28,204 nt of DNA, taken from positions 1 to 28,204 of the forward strand of contig LSSK01000125.1 of assembly GCA_001969505.1 (NCBI GenBank), in the 5' to 3' direction. Below the pieces are notes generated by a model. The model saw only the letters and a program-made list of their open reading frames with translations. It did not search any database and was not told the DNA's origin. Both the position numbers and the translations under genes were made by a program. Positions 10,401 to 22,700 of the stretch are shown piece by piece. The stretch comes from Zancudomyces culisetae (taxonomy: Eukaryota; Kickxellomycota; Harpellomycetes; Harpellales; Legeriomycetaceae). Numbering within the stretch: position 1 is the stretch's first letter; every line of letters begins with the position of its first letter.

Positions 10401-10959
10401 CACTGTTGCATTTTATCGAAACAATAGACTTAATGGCCCTTTCCAGAGTCGGCTCCCAGCTTGGTAACCCACCAGCGTACTTGTTCTCTGCTTCTACCTC
10501 ACTAAGCCCCTCCAACTCCTTACTTTCAAAGGGTACATCTGTTACTATGGGCTGTTTAAGCGTGTTTGGTAAATAAAACACTGCCATTAAATCATTTTGC
10601 GCAAGACTTTTGCGCCGCATGAATTTATTAGGATCTGATAGTGCTCCCGAGCCTCTTCTACTGGATTTATCTGGTGTCGTTAGCAACGAATCATCACCAT
10701 CGATTGGTGAAACATCCATTTCTTGGTCTTCTTTAACATTTGAACCTTCTTCCACATTTGATATCTTTATTTCCAGCTTTACTGGGGTGGCTCCCAACAT
10801 TTCTTTCGCCTCTTCCTGCAACTGCGTACTGACATTTTCCGAACTTACATGCTTGAGCTTTACATCCTTTTGTGTCTCTTCGGTTCTCTGGATCTTTTTT
10901 TCAACACCTTTGTTATCTCCTACCTCCATCTTTTGCTCTTGTCTTTTTCGCTTCTGCAC
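7459..10959 (-). CDS. NMA111: Nma111 HtrA-family nuclear serine protease (two exons)
   Basis: Exon 1 runs from 10959 down to 10049 and exon 2 from 9916 to 7459. Splicing joins AA|C into an Asn codon and gives RNAPDYG, as in yeast Nma111. The product is 1122 aa, longer than the roughly 1000 aa of S. cerevisiae because of a charged N-terminal extension. Catalytic triad: His217 (SNRHVVNP), Asp248 (RDPIHDFGFFKF) and Ser332 (GGSSGSPV). Downstream come PDZ-like domains (first near GMLVVKNVTPEGPAEKRL), a degenerate second protease-like domain and further PDZ-like domains, the family's duplicated layout. A basic cluster (KRKR, residues 3-6) could be a nuclear signal. Known family role: nuclear protease linked to stress-induced cell death, with Bir1 as a substrate, and to lipid homeostasis. 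The start is the first in-frame ATG of exon 1. The first exon is repeated beyond the assembly gap (see the duplicate entry). Confidence 0.93.
9917..10048 (-). other. NMA111: NMA111 intron (132 nt)
   Basis: On the minus strand the 5' site is GTAAGT (beginning at 10048) and the 3' site is AATAG (ending at 9917). Removal restores the conserved RNAPDYG segment, which is the main evidence. The interior is very AT-rich. Branch-site candidates are GATAAC or TACGAAT on the minus strand; neither is a clean TACTAAC. The intron sits between the Asp and Ser of the catalytic triad. The right-hand contig begins inside this same intron. Confidence 0.93.
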
Positions 10960-11221
10960 TTTTATTTTCTTGTTTTTTTAATGGTTGATCTCTCGCACTT
11001 CGATTATTCTCTTGCCTTTCTGATTTTGTTAAAACTATTCTGCCTTTTTATTTGGTTCGATGTAGGTATTTATCGTATCCGAAACTGTCTATGTTGTTTT
11101 TTCTTTTTCTGTTTTTCCTTTGGAATATTCAAAGTACAGTATAAGAACCACTATTTCCAAGGGGGATGGGGTTAGAATTGAATGAGTGGTATACTGTAAA
11201 AATATTAATTTTTAACTTCTG
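10008..11221. repeat. copy 1 of the 1.2-kb duplicated segment (left contig end)
   Basis: This segment holds part of the intron, all of exon 1 and about 260 bases of upstream DNA of NMA111. It matches 11259-12473 almost base for base, with roughly a dozen substitutions and a one-base indel. It stops exactly at the run of N. Four differences fall in the coding part: two synonymous, and two that swap Lys and Arg (residues 160 and 174). Confidence 0.95.
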
Positions 11222-11258
11222 NNNNNNNNNNNNNNNNNNNNNNNNNNNNNNNNNNNNN
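11222..11258. other. assembly gap (37 N)
   Basis: A run of 37 undetermined bases joins two contigs. The sequences on either side overlap by about 1.2 kb, so the gap is a scaffolding join and its true size is probably negative. Confidence 0.98.
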
Positions 11259-12473
11259 TTTTATTGAGATTATTAAATAGATATACATCATTCACTTACT
11301 TTCTATCCAACCTAGCCAGCGTCCCGGAAAGAATCGATAGCTTTTCACCTGCATCATTTCCAACCACTCTGATTTCCATTCCCACTTTAGCTTTACTTGG
11401 TGCTAGCTTTATTTCACTCAATTCCATAAACTTCACTTTTTCTGGATCAAACTTGAAAAACCCGAAATCATGGATAGGGTCCCTATAAACTGGAAGAAGC
11501 TCCACCTCTTCATAGTTGACAAAGACTGCCTGTGAAACTGTCGGTGCAGGGTTTACCACATGTCTGTTAGATAAAATGATCCCATTCTTAGCATCTATCA
11601 CAAATCCAGTAGCTGTATAACTTCCGCTCTGCTCAGTGTCAAACGATCTCACACTGTTGCATTTTATCGAAACAATAGACTTAATGGCCTTTTCCAGAGT
11701 CGGCTCCCAGCTTGGTAACCCACCAGCGTACCTGTTCTCTGCTTCTACCTCACTAAGCCCCTCCAACTCCTTACTTTCAAAGGGTACATCTGTTACTATG
11801 GGTTGTTTAAGCGTGTTTGGTAAATAAAACACTGCCATTAAATCATTTTGCGCAAGACTTTTGCGCCGCATGAATTTATTAGGATCTGATAGTGCTCCCG
11901 AGCCTCTTCTACTGGATTTATCTGGTGTCGTTAGCAACGAATCATCACCATCGATTGGTGAAACATCCATTTCTTGGTCTTCTTTAACATTTGAACCTTC
12001 TTCCACATTTGATATCTTTATTTCCAGCTTTACTGGGGTGGCTCCCAACATTTCTTTCGCCTCTTCCTGCAACTGCGTACTGACATTTTCCGAACTTACA
12101 TGCTTGAGCTTTACATCCTTTTGTGTCTCTTCGGTTCTCTGGATCTTTTTTTCAACACCTTTGTTATCTCCTACCTCCATCTTTTGCTCTTGTCTTTTTC
12201 GCTTCTGCACTTTTATTTTCTTGTTTTTTTAATGGTTGATCTCTCGCACTTCGATTATTCTCTTGCCTTCCTGATTTTGTTAAAATTATTCTGCTTTTCT
12301 TATTTGGTTCGATGTAGATATTTATCGTATCCGAAACTGTCTATGTTGTTTTTTCTTTTTCTGTTTTTCCTTTGGAATATTCAAAGTACAGTATAAGAAC
12401 CACTATTTCCAAGGGGGGTGGGGTTAGATTCGAATGAGTGGTATACTGTAAAAATATTAATTTTTAACTTCTG
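11259..12473. repeat. copy 2 of the 1.2-kb duplicated segment (right contig end)
   Basis: It starts immediately after the N run inside the NMA111 intron sequence and ends where copy 1 stopped, after which unique sequence continues. About 1% of positions differ from copy 1, with more differences upstream of the ATG than in the coding part. That pattern suits two alleles of a heterozygous diploid. Confidence 0.95.
11300..12210 (-). pseudogene. NMA111: duplicate first exon of NMA111, probably the other haplotype
   Basis: This is a second complete copy of exon 1 (303 codons plus two bases), with the same ATG, protease His and Asp, and GTAAGT donor, but no second exon follows before the gap. As it stands it would give a truncated protein of about 304 aa that stops in the intron and lacks the catalytic Ser. 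Two residues differ from copy 1, both Lys/Arg swaps. I read it as an assembly artefact: the real gene has one exon 1, and this is its alternative allele. A real truncated duplication is less likely because both copies end exactly at the gap. Confidence 0.85.
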
Positions 12474-12498
12474 GCGCTGTTTTTTCAGCTATTATAAG

Positions 12499-12512
12499 TT
12501 AGTATATACTAA
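12499..12512. promoter_or_regulatory. 14-bp perfect palindrome in the NMA111 upstream region
   Basis: TTAGTATATACTAA is its own reverse complement. It lies about 290 bases upstream of the copy-2 NMA111 start, just outside the duplicated segment. It could be a dimer-binding site or TATA-like element. A 13-base odd palindrome (TAGCTG-A-CAGCTA, 12585-12597) lies nearby. Function is unknown. Confidence 0.3.
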
Positions 12513-13505
12513 AACGAAGTATCGAGTGAATATTATACTGATTTGTCGTGCATTAAACATTCACAAAGACCCTGAATACTTCATTAGCTGACAGCTATAT
12601 ATTCTACACAAATAAGATTTACGCTTTTCGTAATTGTTAATACACTTTCCTTTCTATTCGGTTGTATATTTACTGAAAATTGAAAGTAAGCAAATTGAAC
12701 TTTTTTCGATTGCTTTTCCTTTTTTTTTTTGCTTTTCTTTTTTAGAACTGCTTGTTTCTAATTAGTCATGGGAAAGACTTTTATTTTTATTTGCTGGGTT
12801 TCCACAAACTATTATTTATAACCAAATAAATCATTTAATTTTTGCATTTTTGGTCGAGTTCTATGCAATTCGTTTGTTTAGAGCTTAAACATTTTGCCTC
12901 CTTTTCGACAATTTGCCATGATTTGTTTATTACTTCCAACAAGATGATTAGATATACAAGAGAGGAGGAAAAATATTGGCGTATAATTGCACAAGCCGCG
13001 GTCAATTAAATAAATATCCACGCTGCCAACTATTATCAACTGCTGTGATTCCTTTTGATCTGAGATAGGATTGCCCCTCCCATCACAACACCAGCAAATG
13101 TTTGCTTTTCCTCCCTCCCTCCCCCCACCAATCCTCCAACCAACTGAGCTCAACTCAATCAAAACTAATACAAACCCAGTGCTTAAACCAAGCCTATATA
13201 TATAACACTAACATTTGTTTCATAGGCGTTTTTATTACCCGTATCAATCATAAATGCACCCCTAATGTTCATTCCATCGCTACACCTTGTCTGACTATGA
13301 ATCACGACATAAAGGTGTTAGTTTTTTTTTTTCAACTGATTAACAGTTATTAGTCCAAGTAATACAAGTAAATCCTGTTTATGATATATCTGGTATATGT
13401 TTAATAGTTTCAAGGCAACAATGACCTTTTGTCTTTAAACGATATACCCAGTAAATCGGATAATCCATCGAAACTGTGATTCGTATGATTCTTGTTGCAT
13501 GTGTT

Positions 13506-13551
13506 ATTTTATTTTATTTTATTTTATTTTACTTTATTTTATTTTATTTTT
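13506..13551 (+). repeat. ATTTT pentanucleotide microsatellite
   Basis: About nine units of ATTTT run with one interruption (ACTTT). It is a simple-sequence repeat in the intergenic region. Confidence 0.95.
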
Positions 13552-14117
13552 GTTGAGCTTGATTTTGTTATAGCTAAAGTATTTTAGCTTTTATTTTCTG
13601 AATGCAAACATGTATATGTGTAATACACAATGTAATGAGTGTCAATTTGTTCAAAAAAAAATAAGCAATGTGATGTTAACTCGGAATAATAAACAGGATG
13701 TAACATTGTTTCACCAGCATACCCGAATTTAGAACTGAGAAGAGTTAAATTGTCCACTTTTAAAAAGAGAAAATTGAGAGTAGTTCCCATAAGTGTAGGT
13801 CACATACACCATAATATATTCTTATATGCAACCATGTAGCAAAAAAAAAGCTACTACCACGAGTATTGGACCCAGCAGTGGTATTTTTAGTTAATTCGGA
13901 ACAAAAGGGTCGGAGATCATCTCTGATTGATGCATTTATTACCCTGCACTGTATACTATTTAGCAAACAAACAAAAGTGCTCTTGACACAAAGTTAAGCT
14001 ATCTATTTTCCATTTATTGCACACAGAATGAATTTTTTGAAGGCAGGGATGCAGAATAGTTTACACCACTTTAAACATGTACAAAATTGAGATAAATTTT
14101 AAAATGGTAGTTTTGTG

Positions 14118-14157
14118 CCTAGCTGTGCTAGGAAGGGGTGTATGAAACCCCCACACC
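14118..14157. other. pair of adjacent GC-rich hairpins
   Basis: CCTAGC-TGT-GCTAGG (14118-14132) is a perfect six-base stem with a three-base loop. It is followed at once by a second possible stem, GGTGT (14137-14141) with ACACC (14153-14157), and a G4/C5 alternative pairing. The cluster stands out as GC-rich in AT-rich surroundings. No RNA family is recognised. Confidence 0.3.
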
Positions 14158-15204
14158 AATGAGTTGGTAACAATAGATGTCAATATACCATATAATATCT
14201 TATGAGCTAAGCTAGCAGCTTGGTCTTTACAACATCATAAGGTTTCGGAAAATATTTGAATTTGAATTTTATTTAGCATCATCAACCTTGCAATTTCCAT
14301 TGTTCCCGGTAAAAACATATTGACTCTTTGTAGTATATGCTCTAGTACATTAAGGATAGCTGATGAAAATTCATAAATTTCCTGGGCTAAAAACACATTC
14401 GAATGTGCTGTAATTTTTGGTTGTGATTTATAATGAGTATTTTTATTATTTCAGATCTAGCCCTCAACAAAATAATGAATTATCTGGTCTTGTTATAAAC
14501 CTTAAATAAACTCTATAAGTCATGTTAATGTGATAACGATTTCGATTGTTGCGTATTTTCCCATACAGAGTAACTATTTGTGGTTTTGTTGTTGCTATTT
14601 GTAGATCTTACAGTTCAACCGTCGCTTGTTCTAGGTTGAGAATAAGCGTATCACTGTTGAACAGCGCCGATAGTTCTAAAACGTTTAAATCACAGCATTA
14701 TTTGTAATCTATGCAAGAATTGGCGATATTTGCTATTCGATTCAATCTGTCGGAATATTAATGTTCTCAGGCCAGCCAACACCGTACCTTTCTTTTGACC
14801 AATTTACATATTGCAAAAAAAAACCTCCCAATAGGGATTTCATCCCACAGATTATTTTTCTCTGCGGCTTTAGATCCATGTCAAAAAAGAATAGGATACA
14901 TGTCTTATCTCGCCAAACAGATTGGACCCTGAAAATAATTGGTCTATTTGGCAGTATTTAACAAGGTAAAAACCCTGCATATCAGATGTATTGCCGCTAG
15001 ACTCTTGTACTACCAAGTTGGTATGTGTTGGAAATAGTGCCTATAAACGGCTTTTGGTGTAAAGCGGAATCGTAGCATACACTTATTCTTTTTTCATATT
15101 TCATGTTTCATGTTTCAACTCTTTTTTTTAGTTGAGAATCTACACAATGATGTGATTTCCATCGTATTTCTGGTATTGCGGCTATAGAAATATAGAAATC
15201 CCAT

Positions 15205-15227
15205 ATTTATAAAATATATTTATAAAT
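15205..15227. other. AT-only perfect inverted repeat
   Basis: Nine-base arms ATTTATAAA and TTTATAAAT surround a five-base ATATA spacer. The neighbourhood to about 15245 is almost pure A and T. Such a site unwinds easily and could serve an origin, but no exact ARS consensus is present. Confidence 0.3.
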
Positions 15228-15990
15228 CTAATATAATATTAATGGTATCAGAAAAGATTTACTAGGATTCTAATTTTGGTAAGGAATGAGATAATAAATT
15301 GGTTTGTATGCAGCATGAATGAACAATAGCTGCAACATCAGCCGAACTTGCCCATCTTTGCAATATCTGTAGATTTTACTAAAATGTGCTTTTTCCAATT
15401 ATTTGCCAATACCATTCATCTAGCTCGACTTGCGCCAGAAATGTAAATCCAAGTTCATGAATGACGAACATGGGAATGTGAAATTGTCAGAAATAACTTT
15501 TATTTGGTTAAAAGCGCATATAGTTGAAAAACTCTCATATTCTACAAATGTTTCCTGAGGTTTGTGTCACCATGCTTTTTTTTCGTATTTGGTAGAAGAA
15601 AGTCATTCTATTCAAAATACAAGTGGATAATAATTGAATAATCAAAAATATATTGACCAAATGCATTAATCAATCAACTTAAACCAATGACTTTAATCTT
15701 TTAAACATAAGATTATAAACAGTGTTGGATTGTTAACTTTTTTGTTCTGACTTTTAAACACTGGCTGAGCTAAAGTGAATGGATTAATTTTCGAATCTAA
15801 AAGCATGAACCACTTTATCCATATTATCATTAAAAAATTTTTTGTTGGGTATACCGAAATTGGAAAACAAAATTGCTTATATTTATTTGACCATAGTTAT
15901 TGCTGAAAATCGAGCAAATCAAACAAAAAATGCAGATGGTAGGAATGTATGGTAAGGGGACGGTGTTCTTATGAAAAACTGAAGATGGGG

Positions 15991-16021
15991 GAGGAGAGGA
16001 GAGGAGAGGAGAGGAGAGGAG
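15991..16021 (+). repeat. GAGGA pentanucleotide microsatellite
   Basis: Six uninterrupted GAGGA units are followed by one more G. The tract is pure purine on one strand, so it can adopt non-B structures. Confidence 0.95.
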
Positions 16022-16144
16022 TAAGATACAAAATGGTTATGCCATAAATGCAAGACATCAGACAAGCTGGAATAAGAATCAACTTTTGCAGTAACTGCTG
16101 AGCTTAAATTTTGGGTTCGACAAGAGACAAAAACAAAGTACCCA

Positions 16145-16188
16145 ACAAAAGCCAAAACCAAAACCAAAACGAAAACCAAAACGAAAAC
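16145..16188 (+). repeat. CAAAAC/GAAAAC hexanucleotide repeat
   Basis: About seven imperfect six-base units alternate C/G-AAAAC. It is simple-sequence DNA about 850 bases upstream of GFA1. Confidence 0.85.
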
Positions 16189-16925
16189 AATGTTCCACGT
16201 TGGAATGTCCATTTTCAAATGTACAAATTGGGGAGGGAAAATATTTCTTATCTTATCCCCCCAACAAATTTTTGATACATTTTCAAAAAAGCCGGGGATA
16301 ATGTTCCAAGTCTATTTGTATGGCAAAATTATGTTGATTTTTCATGATTAACTGCATGTGCTTCCAGTTATCCTGATTGTTTTTATGATTGTACAAGAGC
16401 CACCAGTCAGATAGAGTTGCAGTTACATTTACAGTTATGGTTACAGACACAGCTATCGAAATGAATGGAGACAGAATTAGGACTATGGTGTAATTTATAG
16501 TTTGAAAAGTGAAAGGTTGGCAAACATGAAGAACAATCACACAAATACAAAAATACGCCTTACTTGTTATTGATGCATTTTTCCTCTTATTCTTTTGCAG
16601 CTGCCATGTGTGTGTTAATCATAATTTGAGAGCCATTTTGGCAAATAAAAGTAATGGAAATTTTATTCCATAATTACCGAAATTGGAGACAAAGCAAATC
16701 ATTGAAATATGTTTTCTTTCGGGTTACGTTTACAAGCATAGACTCATTCAATTTCGTTTCGCATGAACTGGGCGCAAGTGTTTCCGTAATAAAGTAGAAC
16801 GCATGAAAAAAAGGATATAAGTTGATAGGAAAAGTGAAATTAACAGTTTAACAGAAATAAAAATAAAGACAGAGGCTAGGGTGCTGCTTTACATTTCTTA
16901 TTTTTCAAAAACAGAGTTTCAACAG

Positions 16926-16933
16926 TATAAATA
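16926..16933 (+). promoter_or_regulatory. GFA1: TATA box of GFA1
   Basis: TATAAATA is 94 bases before the GFA1 start codon, a normal yeast spacing that leaves a 5' leader of a few dozen bases. A perfect TACTAAC at 16965-16971 with an AG at 16989-16990 lies between the TATA box and the ATG. It may be chance, or mark a 5' leader intron if transcription starts further upstream. Confidence 0.55.
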
Positions 16934-17019
16934 CACCAACTACAAAAGGAAGAACTATTTCCTATACTAACTAATATTTACGCAAATAAGGAGAGAAAAA
17001 GTTCTGATAATAATAAAAG

Positions 17020-19563
<2,544 letters not shown>

Positions 19564-19740
19564 GATACCATATACATGGCATTTGGCTTTTAAATTGTTT
19601 TTTATTAAAAGGGTTTATTTTAACTAGTAGTTTATAGCGGAGATGTTCATATCTAAATAATGACCAAAACGTGTAACCATAGCTATAAATTGTAAAAGAA
19701 AAAAGGAGAGAATCCTGACTTTAAAATAAGAGGAGAATGT
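19564..19740. other. convergent spacer between GFA1 and CLU1
   Basis: The 177 bases between the two stop codons hold both 3' ends. AT-rich segments such as TTTTTATTAAAAG near 19599-19612 are the only processing-like signals I see. Confidence 0.6.
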
Positions 19741-22700
19741 TTATTTGGACCTCTTCTTCTTGTTGGTCTTTTTGCGGTTGGACGGTGAAGAGCCTTTACC
19801 AACTACAAAGTTGTAAATGTCATCAATAGTCATTTTGTCAGAGCTCAAAGGAGCAGTATTTGTTGAGGATTTTTTACCAGGAGTAGAGGTGTTCTTATTG
19901 CTTGACAACGAGACTGGAGTTTCGGAGCTGGAGGCAGGAATTGAAGCAAGAGGAACGTTGGCAGCGCTGGAGAGTTTGGCGAATTTGGCAGACTCAACAG
20001 CCAATGCAGTTAGGCGATTAAGCCATAGCTCGGACTCCTTGACTCTGAGATCAGATTCGGGCAACAGAGAAGAATAAATGGTATGGGCAGACTTTGCGTG
20101 GTTCATGGCAGCCTTAAAATCACCAGTAGCGGCAACAGATTTGGCTAGGTTCAACAGAGAAGAGGCTGTAAGCAAGTGCGAGTCTCCGTAGATGTCTAGA
20201 CGAAGCTTGTAGGCAAGGTTGAAGAATGAAATAGCAGAGTTCAAATATTTAAGAGATTGGTTGTTCGAAGTAAGAGGTATGGATGAATATCTTGCAGTTA
20301 GAGAGTAGATTTGTTGGTAGATTGCTGCAATATTCGAATAGATGATGGCCAATACAGGATAATTAAGGGTTCCAATTAGACTCCAAAGCTCAAGAGCATG
20401 AGTAGCGAAGACAACAGCGGAGGCGCTAAGGATTGCTGGATCGATTGATGCAGCAGGTGTTGAAGTTTGAGTCGAACCTGATTTGGTTTTCTCTGCGGCT
20501 TCTGCGTCTTCTCTGGCAGCAGCGGCAAGAATTGAGGATTCGTGGAGGTAAAGGGCGTAGTTTAGATAGTTGTAGATGGTTTCTGCGTCGTCATTACCCA
20601 GAGATTTCTCGCTGGTGACAATCGCCTGTTGCATCAGTTCGATGGCAACGTCCAGATTGGAAATTTCATGGTAGATGGAGGATAAATCGGCATAGAATTT
20701 GCCAGTCAAGGGATGCAAATGACCATAGCGAGTTTCGTGCATCACACAAAGATCATGGATTAGGGAGAGACCCAAAGTTCGCTGTTGCTGCTGCTGTTGC
20801 TCCTTCAAAGCCATTTCTTCGCTACTTTCAGCGTTTTCGGCATTGGATTCGGACGGTGCAGCATTGATAGAGTTGAAAATCAGATTCTTTGCAAACTCAA
20901 CTTTTTCGTGAGGGAAATTGATTGGGAAGTTAGCATGTTTGACAATAGGGACAAAATTGAGGACGTCGTCAGCAGAAACATAAACTTTAAAGTCATTGCT
21001 GACCTGCTGCTCTTGGTTTTCGGCGTCGTTGTTGGTGGCATCGTCTAATGCAGCAATAATGGTGGAGAGTGAGAGCTGAACACCCAGCTTCAAACATATT
21101 TCGCGTAACATGATGCGCTTGTGTGAAAGAACAAATTTTTCGTTCCAGTCAGAACCAAGACTGTTGAGATCAAATCTAAAGCGTTTGTAAACTTGGGAAG
21201 CGATTTCGTTCAACAGTTGAAGAGCTTCTGCTTGAACTTGAGGTTGTTGAGAAGTGCTGTTAAAGAGGATGTTTACAAATTTGCAGAAAATATCCGCGTG
21301 CTCTGTATAATCTGGCTCGTTTTTGAAACATGCTTGAAGGAGTTTCTTGATGGCACGAACAACCATTTCCCTTACCACCAAACCAAAGATACCAGCATTG
21401 ATGTTGGTATTTTCGCTAAGAGTTGGAAGTAACAGTGTAGCCACCTTGCCCAAATAACGCATATTGATTCCTCTGTTGTGCATGTACTTGGTCAATGACT
21501 TACCGTCAATTGGGGTCATCAGGTTGGTCGCTGCTGTTTCTGTTGTCTTTGCTGCTGCATCAGAAGATGGTGCTCTTTCGCTTATTTCATCCACAAACTT
21601 TGGAATAACCTCGTTGTTCAAGTATTGCGAAACCAAGTCCACAACAGGTTTGTCTGCATCAAAGACCTTTCTGTTGAATTCTTCGTTCAACTCGGTAGTC
21701 TTGATGTCGACATAGCAATCTTGGTTGAGAAGAATCTTGGATAGCAGCTCTTTTTCTCTATCCGAATCTTCGACTTGTTTAGATTCGGCTTGATCTTCAC
21801 TCTTTTCCTGCTGCGTCAAAATGTCCTTAACCTGGGCTTGAACACAGTGGTCCCAATAACTTGACAGCAATTCATATCTCAACAAAACAAGGTGGTGAGG
21901 ATAGGAGTTCTCGTCACCTGCGTTTTTTTCCTCGACACAGTGTTGTTTGTAAAATTCGCTATCAACCGGGAATAGTCTGTAGCAGTCTACCAAATAGTTT
22001 CTTCCGTCGGTTCCCTTAATTCCCTTGACATCAATTGAGGTGTAAAGTTCGTGAATGGTTCCTTCACCGTCCATGATAGTTCGTGGCTTGAGTTTGAGCT
22101 GATTGGCCACTGGTTCCAGCAGCTTGTGGAACTCGGGGTTTGATTGAATCTTCATTCCACCAGCCACTGATCCATAGGAAATTATGCTGTCGCCTGCATC
22201 ATCGCCAGAATTATCGTTGCGTTTCAGTATACCAGGCACTATGGTTTGTGCAACTACTCTTTCGCCTCTGTAGTCAATGACGGCTGTCCCCAGAGTGTAC
22301 AAACTGTTGTTTTCAGTTATTCCGTTTATCAGCTTGACTCCCTCGACGTCCTTTGATGCTGCGATATACGCAGCCTCTTTGCCTCCAATGGTTGAAAACA
22401 GGTCTCTCGAGTCGTTGGCCTTGGAAAAGAAAATGTTTTCTCGCAGATAAATGTACTGCTCTGGATCGTCTTCCGTGCTAACACCACCGGCCTCCTCTCC
22501 CTCCTCCTTCTCATCAGCAGATGCCATACCAATGTTCAGTGGCATTACGTCGTCTTCCAATATAGCCATTGCCCCACTGACTGCCGCCTCGTTAAACTCA
22601 TTCTGCCAGTTCAAGAGCTGTGTACTTTGGATACTTGCTTCGTTGGCCTCCGATAGCTCCTTAATGCTCTGCAACTCTTCGTTCCAATCACGGATGGCTT

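Larger units (their letters stand above)
12474..17019. other. 4.5-kb gene-poor intergenic region upstream of NMA111 and GFA1
   Basis: No open frame here exceeds 99 codons and none looks like a protein family. The DNA is AT-rich with many T and A runs, microsatellites (listed separately) and several short perfect inverted repeats. I looked for tRNA A/B boxes and familiar snRNA motifs and saw none. It must contain the divergent promoters of NMA111 and GFA1. The rest could hold an unrecognised non-coding RNA, a replication origin, a decayed gene or a centromere; nothing in the sequence decides between these. Confidence 0.5.

Noticed and set aside
10849-11175. Phe/Leu-rich plus-strand frame opposite the NMA111 5' end (and its duplicate at 12100-12396)
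   Set aside because: It is the antisense shadow of the charged, A-rich N-terminal coding region and the T-rich upstream DNA, present in both copies.
10045-12210. True tandem paralogues of an NMA111 N-terminal gene
   Set aside because: Both copies end exactly at the run of N and the second lacks exon 2. Allelic contig-end overlap explains all of this more simply.
12878-13353. Overlapping 94-codon minus and 83-codon plus frames, with a CTAAC and CATAG pair at 13208-13224
   Set aside because: Neither product resembles a protein family. The branch-like motif has no convincing partner donor that gives a sensible frame.
14368-14460. CTGATGA motif resembling a C/D snoRNA box
   Set aside because: No properly spaced D box (CTGA) with flanking terminal stem was found.
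14761-14961. 66-codon plus-strand frame in the long intergenic region
   Set aside because: It matches no family I know, has no flanking splice signals of note, and is within chance length for AT-rich DNA.
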